Positions 7,755 through 11,913 of a stretch of 11,913 bases of DNA are shown piece after piece. The position numbers and the translations under genes are program-made. The stretch is taken from positions 6,835-18,747 of the forward strand of contig MHZD01000092.1 of the NCBI GenBank assembly GCA_001828645.1, written 5' to 3'. The notes under the pieces were generated by a model, which saw nothing but the letters and a program-made list of their open reading frames with translations, was not told the DNA's origin and ran no database searches. The stretch comes from Planctomycetes bacterium RIFOXYC2_FULL_41_27 (lineage in GTDB: Bacteria > Planctomycetota > Brocadiia > Brocadiales > Brocadiaceae). Each line of letters opens with the position of its first letter. The stretch's first letter is position 1.

Positions 7755-8803
7755 AATCTCAGCTTCTTTCGCATCCTGTTAATGATCATTTCCGCAACCA
7801 AATTCAAAACGAAGGTTATAAAAAAAAGAATCGCCCCTACGAGAAATAATGCACAGTACTGCGGACCGCCCTGTGGTACCGCCCCTAATTCAGCAGCAAT
7901 GGTGGCTGTCATGGTGCGGACACTGGAAAATATATTTCCTGTAACCAGTGCGGCATTTCCCGTAGCCATTACCACAATCATCGTCTCACCAAGGGCACGT
8001 CCCATCCCCAGGATAATGGATGCCGTAACGCCAGAGATTCCTGCTGGGACAACGACCTTCCAGATCGTTTCCCACCTTGTGGCTCCCAGCCCATAGGATG
8101 CCTCTCGTAACTCATTTGGTACGGCACGGAGGGCGTCATCCGTAATAGAAGCAATTACCGGGATAATGACCAGTGAAACACCTATCGCCCCGACGAAGGC
8201 ATTCAAACGAAATGTGGTATGAAATGCATTCTGGACATAAGTGGCAAGGAGCGTCAGACACAAAAACCCTATTACTACCGTGGGAATACCCGCAAGAAGC
8301 TCTATCGCGGGTTTGACAATCTCCCGGACTTTCGCGGATGCAATCTCCGCCAGATAAATCCCACAGCCTCCGCCCAAGATGGTTGATATTACCGTAGCAG
8401 GCAAGGCCACCAGAAAGCTGCCAATCAGCAGGGGGACTATCGAATATTTCCCTGACTCTCCCACCGGCTGCCACATACAGGCGAAGACCCGATTGTTATC
8501 AAAGTCTAAAATATGCGTCCCGATAAATTCGATGGGTTTTATCAGGAATAGCGCCTTTGCCCCTTCTTTAAATAAAAAGATAAAAATCAGTGCAATGAAT
8601 AGAATGGCTGCCATTCCACCGGCAAATAATAATTTTTCTATGATAAACTCCTGTACTCGTTGTCGGTTAACATTTGCCTGGCGGGATTCTACCAATAAAT
8701 CCGAAATGCGTTTGTCTCCAAACCGCTTCAAACCGCTTTCGGGGGAAGTGCTATTGGGCATGTTAGCTGCTCTGAAATTTGAGGACTGCAAATCATACTT
8801 CAT
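7751..8803 (-). CDS. pstC: Phosphate ABC transporter permease PstC
   Basis: The second channel subunit of the phosphate importer. The 350-aa product has an unusually long polar N-terminus: about 55 residues rich in Ser, Asn and Arg precede the first membrane segment (about 57-79). The permease core carries the EAA loop ELREASYGLGATRWETIWKV (231-250), GMGRALGETMIVVMATGN (266-283) and PQGGPQ (310-315). The ATG at 8803 is well supported by GGAGGT (8815-8820) 11 bases upstream. It is the first gene of the pst unit and follows a four-copy direct repeat that looks like a Pho box. A PstS gene, often just upstream, is absent; modC is there instead. Confidence 0.96.
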   Translation of the reverse strand: MKYDLQSSNFRAANMPNSTSPESGLKRFGDKRISDLLVESRQANVNRQRVQEFIIEKLLFAGGMAAILFIALIFIFLFKEGAKALFLIKPIEFIGTHILDFDNNRVFACMWQPVGESGKYSIVPLLIGSFLVALPATVISTILGGGCGIYLAEIASAKVREIVKPAIELLAGIPTVVIGFLCLTLLATYVQNAFHTTFRLNAFVGAIGVSLVIIPVIASITDDALRAVPNELREASYGLGATRWETIWKVVVPAGISGVTASIILGMGRALGETMIVVMATGNAALVTGNIFSSVRTMTATIAAELGAVPQGGPQYCALFLVGAILFFITFVLNLVAEMIINRMRKKLRL

Positions 8804-8860
8804 AAAATATGTGTACCTCCAATTCAGAATGTCATCAAGAATGTTATTTAAGAATCTTTA

Positions 8861-8868
8861 ATTTTATA
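8861..8868 (-). promoter_or_regulatory. Candidate -10 box of the pst operon
   Basis: On the - strand this reads TATAAAAT and contains TATAAA and TAAAAT. It begins 6 to 8 bases after the fourth direct repeat at 8875, close to the spacing seen when a Pho box replaces the -35 region. The predicted transcript would start near 8855, leaving a leader of about 50 bases before the pstC ATG, including the GGAGGT ribosome binding site. Confidence 0.45.
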
Positions 8869-8874
8869 TCTCAT

Positions 8875-8918
8875 ATTTATTAAAAGAATATTAAGATTGT
8901 GTTAAGATTGTGTTAAAA
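8875..8918 (-). promoter_or_regulatory. Putative Pho box: four direct repeats, 11-bp period
   Basis: Read on the pst coding strand, four 11-base units follow without gaps: TTTTAACACAA (8918-8908), TCTTAACACAA (8907-8897), TCTTAATATTC (8896-8886) and TTTTAATAAAT (8885-8875). The core is YTTAAYA. An 11-bp period is that of PhoB/PhoP-family regulators, and the TTAACA-N5-TTAACA pattern matches the known Bacillus PhoP box. The site overlaps the modC stop codon (8902-8904) and sits just upstream of a -10 box and pstC, so the pst operon is probably induced by phosphate starvation. The regulator itself is not in the window. Confidence 0.7.
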
Positions 8919-9780
8919 CTTTAAATAAAATTACGTCGGAAGATTTAGCGCCGATAACAACATCATCCCCGACCTTTAAATTCAACCTATCAACCTCTTC
9001 TGTATCTATCAGGGTTTTAAAATACTGGTCGTCGTGCAGGACAGTAACAGCGGCTATGATAGAATCAGATTCTATACTCACCACCTTTCCAACGATCTGA
9101 ATACGGGTGCTTAATTTTTTCCCCAGAAAAACCTCTTCTGGCGTCCCCTGTTTTACAATCCTTCCGGACTCCAGCACAACCACATAGTCTGCCAGCTTAT
9201 AAACCTCAGTTATGTCGTGTGTCACGTAGAGGGTCGTTACCTGAAACTGTTGTGTGATTCTTTTCAAATCCTCCTGCAATTGCCTGCGTGTCTCCCAATC
9301 AAGGGCAGAAAGCGGTTCATCAAGCAGGAGGAGGTCTGGTTTTCTTGCAAGTGCCCGAATCAAAGCAACCCTTTGTTTTTGCCCCCCGGATAACTGAGCG
9401 GGATAATAACGTTCGTAGCCGGATAAACCTATAAGAGACATTAGATCCTTTAATTCGTTCAATCGCCTTTTTTCTTTTATTCCAAATGCAACATTTCTCT
9501 CCACCGTCAGGTGTGGAAACAAGGCAAAATCCTGGAATACGAAACCAATGGAACGCTGTTGGGGTGGAAGAGAAATCCCTTTCGTGTCATCAAACCATAC
9601 TTCTTTTCCATGAGATATCATTCCTCTATCAGCCATTTCAAGACCGGAAATAATACGCAGTATACTTGATTTACCAGCGCCTGAAGGTCCAAACAAGGCC
9701 GTTACCTTTCCACGAGGAATCTCAAAGGCTACGTCCAGTCTGAACTCTTTCCAGGTTTTTTGAAGTGAAATATTCAACAC
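8902..9780 (-). CDS. modC: Molybdate ABC transporter ATPase ModC
   Basis: The ATPase of the molybdate importer, acting on the cytoplasmic side of ModB. The 292-aa product has Walker A GPSGAGKSS (31-39), VFQDFALFPHLTV (81-93), signature LSGGQKQRVALIRALA (130-145), Walker B LLLLDEPLSALDW (150-162) and switch His 188 in THD. A C-terminal TOBE/Mop-like domain (about 225-290, IQIVGKVVSIESDS onward) can bind oxyanion and down-regulate transport in this family. This C-terminal domain is shorter than in the larger two-Mop ModC proteins. The start is a GTG one base after the modB stop (no clear ribosome binding site), so it is translationally coupled. Tungstate or sulfate specificity is less likely given the modA and Mop neighbours. 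Confidence 0.93.
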   Translation of the reverse strand: MLNISLQKTWKEFRLDVAFEIPRGKVTALFGPSGAGKSSILRIISGLEMADRGMISHGKEVWFDDTKGISLPPQQRSIGFVFQDFALFPHLTVERNVAFGIKEKRRLNELKDLMSLIGLSGYERYYPAQLSGGQKQRVALIRALARKPDLLLLDEPLSALDWETRRQLQEDLKRITQQFQVTTLYVTHDITEVYKLADYVVVLESGRIVKQGTPEEVFLGKKLSTRIQIVGKVVSIESDSIIAAVTVLHDDQYFKTLIDTEEVDRLNLKVGDDVVIGAKSSDVILFKVLTQS

Positions 9781-9781
9781 G

Positions 9782-10450
9782 TCAGATAGTCCGTATAAAT
9801 CTCCTGTTGATAAAATACACTACGGCAAGGATTATGAATGAAAAAGACAACAATATTGCCGAATACATATTTGCACTTCCATAATTCAGCAACTGTACCT
9901 CATCGTAAATGGCCACCGAGGCAACTTTCGTTATTCCCGGGATGTTTCCGCCAATCATGAGCACAACTCCAAATTCGCCCAAGGTGTGGGCAAAGGAAAG
10001 CACGCAACCCGTAATAATACCCTGGCGGGAAAGTGGCAGGATAACTGAAAAAAAGGTGTATAAATGAGATCGTCCCAATGACCATGATGCTTCCAGTAAT
10101 TTCCTGTCAACCCCTGCAAAGGCTGTTTGAAAGGGCTGCACGGCAAAGGGCAGGCTATAAATGAGTGAACCCAAAACAAGCCCTTCAAAGGAAAATGCAA
10201 GTGTCTTATTGAATGCAACCTCATACCATCGTCCAATGAAGCTATTGCCCCCGACAATCATGAGGAGATAAAAACCCAAAACCGTTGGTGGAAGGACGAG
10301 AGGCAGGGCTACCACAGACTCAACAAGAAACCTCCATCGCGCCTTTGAAAAAACAAGCCAATAGGCTGCCGGAATACCCACGATAAACAACGAGATCATG
10401 GTAATGAGGGAAAGTTTTAAAGATAAGAGAAGCGGCGCCGCAAAATTCAT
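9782..10450 (-). CDS. modB: Molybdate ABC transporter permease ModB
   Basis: The inner-membrane channel subunit of the molybdate importer, working as a homodimer. At 222 aa it is the normal ModB size, with about five hydrophobic segments. The ModB-style motif LPLVLPPTVLGFYLL (49-63), the EAA loop LEASWSLGRSHLYTFFSVIL (119-138) and HTLGEFGVVLMIGGNIPG (155-172) are all present. The ATG lies 6 bp after the modA stop without a clear Shine-Dalgarno sequence, and the stop is one base before the modC GTG, so the three genes are one coupled unit. Confidence 0.94.
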   Translation of the reverse strand: MNFAAPLLLSLKLSLITMISLFIVGIPAAYWLVFSKARWRFLVESVVALPLVLPPTVLGFYLLMIVGGNSFIGRWYEVAFNKTLAFSFEGLVLGSLIYSLPFAVQPFQTAFAGVDRKLLEASWSLGRSHLYTFFSVILPLSRQGIITGCVLSFAHTLGEFGVVLMIGGNIPGITKVASVAIYDEVQLLNYGSANMYSAILLSFSFIILAVVYFINRRFIRTI

Positions 10451-10456
10451 TTGATG

Positions 10457-11257
10457 TTAGGGTAGAATAAATCCATAATCAGAAAGTATTTTTCCCCCCT
10501 TCTTTCCTTGAACAAATTCTAAAAAAGTCTTTACGCCTGGTTTGTCTTTGCCTCTCTGCAACACGGTATATGCCTGTTCCGGCCTGCTATACGATTCGGT
10601 GGGAATAATCCAATACCTTCCGCTATCAGCCATGCTGGGTGACACAGCCAGAGACATGGCAATAATTCCTGCATCAGCGGAACCCGTTTGAACAAACTGT
10701 GCCGTTTGTGAGATATTTTCACCAAAGACCAGTTTGCCTTGAACCTTGTCCCATAGTCCATAATACCGAAGCGACTCCTCTGCTGCCCGGCCGTAAGGTG
10801 CATGTTTGGGGTTTGCAATGGCCAGCTTTTTTATTTCGGGTTTTAAAACTATGTTTAACCCTTTTTGGGGATTTAATGTCAACTTTCTGGGAATCCAGAG
10901 TATAATCTTCCCAATAGCATAAAGTTGTTGCTGGCCTTTCACGGCAAAACCTTCTTCCTCAAGGCGTGCTGGATAGGAGGCATCAGCAGAAAAGAATATG
11001 TCATAAGGCGCTCCCTGTTTAATCTGCGCATAGAAATTACCCGATGAGCCATAAGAAACTTCCACCCTGATGCTGGAATGTGTCTTTTCAAAGTCACGAC
11101 AAATCTCATTCATGGCAAAATTCAAATCAGAGGCTGCGGCAATGAGTATCTTTTCATCCGCCCGGACATTATTGGAAAAACAAATCACCAAAAACATCAC
11201 TACTGTGCATAGTAGTAACAATTTAACCTTCCTCTTGGGGCTGTCTAAAAAGTCCAT
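10457..11257 (-). CDS. modA: Periplasmic molybdate-binding protein ModA
   Basis: The solute-binding protein that delivers molybdate to ModBC. Conserved stretches are ILIAAASDLNFAMNEICRDF, VSYGSSGNFYAQIKQGAPYD with IFFSAD (oxyanion pocket Ser residues), IANPKHAPYGRAAEESL and GSADAGIIAMS. An N-terminal signal peptide is seen: basic KRKVK, a hydrophobic run, then NVRA before DEK as the likely cleavage site. The start is uncertain. The frame stays open to ATG 11392, but the first 45 or so residues are mostly a translated MITE-like element and were left out. ATG 11257, inside the element's terminal repeat, gives a 266-aa protein with a good signal peptide and is chosen here. TTG 11221, with AGGAAGG five bases upstream, is a serious alternative but loses the basic n-region. 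Confidence 0.9.
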   Translation of the reverse strand: MDFLDSPKRKVKLLLLCTVVMFLVICFSNNVRADEKILIAAASDLNFAMNEICRDFEKTHSSIRVEVSYGSSGNFYAQIKQGAPYDIFFSADASYPARLEEEGFAVKGQQQLYAIGKIILWIPRKLTLNPQKGLNIVLKPEIKKLAIANPKHAPYGRAAEESLRYYGLWDKVQGKLVFGENISQTAQFVQTGSADAGIIAMSLAVSPSMADSGRYWIIPTESYSRPEQAYTVLQRGKDKPGVKTFLEFVQGKKGGKILSDYGFILP

Positions 11258-11334
11258 AAACCATACAAAAGGCAGGGGCTGAAGATTTTCAGCCCCTACA
11301 TATGGTCCATTCATAAGACTTTTTAGACAGCCCC
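11237..11334. mobile_element. MITE-like element, perfect 18-bp terminal inverted repeats
   Basis: GGGGCTGTCTAAAAAGTC (11237-11254) and GACTTTTTAGACAGCCCC (11317-11334) are exact reverse complements bounding a 98-bp element with no transposase. A second palindrome sits in the middle: AGGGGCTGAA (11274-11283), loop GATT, TTCAGCCCCT (11288-11297). No clear target-site duplication is seen (flanks ..CCTCTT and TGAAGG..). The size, perfect ends and lack of coding content fit a non-autonomous transposon mobilised by an IS elsewhere. It lies 3 bases upstream of the AGGAAGG ribosome binding site of modA and is open through the modA frame. Confidence 0.8.
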
Positions 11335-11396
11335 TGAAGGGGTGGTAAAATACTTGCCAAGAGAAGAAGTTTTTATCGTGTAATACTTTCATTTGC

Positions 11397-11533
11397 GTAA
11401 CAGTTCACCCCCACCTAAACCTCCCCCATCGTTCGACTGAGCTCACGACGAAGTCAAGGGGGAGGAATACAAGGGAGCAATGAGTATTCCCCGCCCCTGG
11501 TGGGAGGGGTTAGGGGAGGGGGTGAAATGTTAC
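11397..11533. repeat. Dispersed inverted-repeat element upstream of modA
   Basis: The ends are imperfect inverted repeats of about 29 bp: the left end begins GTAACAGTTCACCCCC (11397-11412) and the right end, reversed, reads GTAACATTTCACCCCC (11533-11518). Inside are further G/C-rich pairings (CCTCCCCC with GGGGGAGG) and the stretch TTCGACTGAGCTCACGACGA. No gene is encoded. This fills almost all of the 156-bp gap between the mop gene and the longest modA frame, so any modA promoter must lie in or next to repeat DNA. Its outer 12 bases (11396-11407) recur, inverted, at 2733-2744. Confidence 0.65.
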
Positions 11534-11548
11534 TCATGTGCTTCATGA

Positions 11549-11913
11549 CTATGCTTCCTTTGATAATATCAATTCTGTTGATTTTACAATTGCCATAACT
11601 TCGTCACCCTCGTGAATAGCCATTTCCCTTAAAGAATTATTGGTAATAAAGGCGTGAAGCATGTCGCCCTGAGACTCCACAAAAACCTTTGATAACACAT
11701 CCCCCTGGATAATCCGTCTTACAATTCCCCTCGCCCTGTTCCTTGCACTGATCATCCCAGAAAAGGATTTTGCAAGCATAATATCCGTACCCTTAATTAG
11801 CACATAAATAGTATCGTCCACCGAAAGGCGCATATCCTCACAGGAAGCCCTTGTGATAATGACGCTCAAGGGTATCTCCTTCCATAAAATTTGGACATGG
11901 GCATGGATTTGAC
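11549..11913 (-). CDS. Tandem Mop-domain molybdate-binding protein (5' end beyond window)
   Basis: A small molybdate-binding (Mop/TOBE) protein, thought in this family to store or buffer molybdate in the cytoplasm. The C-terminal domain is complete: ISARNRARGIVRRIIQGDVL, FITNNSLREMAIHEGDEVMA, then IVKSTELIL. Before it lies most of a second Mop domain (IITRASCEDMRLSVDD, IYVLIKGTDIMLAK). A TTG at 11869 has AAGGAG upstream and could be taken as the start. However, the frame stays open to the window edge and the extra residues (IHAHVQI, then KEIPLSV) supply the missing first strands of that domain, so the gene most likely begins beyond 11913. It lies upstream of modA in the same direction, which supports a molybdate role. 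A ModE regulator with C-terminal Mop domains is also possible until the 5' end is seen. Confidence 0.85.
   Translation of the reverse strand, partial: QIHAHVQILWKEIPLSVIITRASCEDMRLSVDDTIYVLIKGTDIMLAKSFSGMISARNRARGIVRRIIQGDVLSKVFVESQGDMLHAFITNNSLREMAIHEGDEVMAIVKSTELILSKEA

Noticed and set aside
8379..8861. 160-codon + strand frame over pstC and its promoter region.
   Set aside because: Antisense to pstC and covering the pst leader; composition fits a mirror of membrane-protein codons.
8891..8912. The repeated 11-mer near modC as a CRISPR or simple tandem repeat.
   Set aside because: Units are too short and lack spacers; the period, orientation and position before pstC fit a regulator site.
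11258..11392. N-terminal extension of modA to the ATG at 11392.
   Set aside because: Most of the extra 45 residues translate the MITE-like element and flanking DNA; ATG 11392 has no ribosome binding site, and the signal peptide would be buried 50 residues into the protein.
1..11913. tRNA, rRNA, CRISPR arrays, riboswitches (including a molybdenum-cofactor riboswitch upstream of modA), prophage or toxin-antitoxin genes.
   Set aside because: No recognisable sequence or gene of these kinds was found on either strand; the modA upstream region is repeat DNA.

Overview
The window looks like a piece of an environmental bacterial chromosome with moderate GC content. The gene set (a fused CobA-HemD, a TMTC-like membrane protein with TPRs, HEAT repeats, a tandem Mop protein) and the many short dispersed palindromes between genes would suit an anammox-type planctomycete (Brocadiaceae). 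That placement is an inference from gene style; no rRNA or other marker gene is present to confirm it.

Layout. The left part (1-2542) is read on the + strand. It holds the end of a HEAT-repeat protein whose start lies off the left edge, then a two-domain uroporphyrinogen-III methyltransferase/synthase (CobA-HemD). A candidate promoter precedes the second gene, and a 26-bp perfect AT-only palindrome sits over the expected transcription start. A 524-bp convergent gap (2543-3066) follows; it is packed with dispersed-repeat sequence and one possible gene remnant.

The rest (3067-11913) is read on the - strand. In transcription order it contains a molybdate-binding tandem Mop protein (cut by the right edge), modA, modB, modC, pstC, pstA, pstB, phoU and a TMTC-like membrane/TPR protein. 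modB-modC, pstC-pstA-pstB and phoU-TPR are joined by 1-bp gaps or ATGA overlaps. modABC imports molybdate; pstCAB imports phosphate, with PhoU as the signalling partner. No pstS, phoB or phoR is present, so the phosphate-binding protein must be encoded elsewhere.

The best regulatory signal is a run of four direct repeats (YTTAAYA core, 11-bp period) on the pst coding strand between modC and pstC, followed at PhoB-like spacing by a -10 box. This is the layout expected of a Pho box, and it overlaps the modC stop codon. The best mobile-DNA signal is a 98-bp MITE-like element with perfect 18-bp terminal inverted repeats at the 5' end of modA. It is read through in frame and may supply the modA start codon.

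I did not find a clearly new defence, secretion or biosynthetic system. The unusual points are the TMTC-like gene tied to phoU, the repeats around modA, and the two candidate operators.
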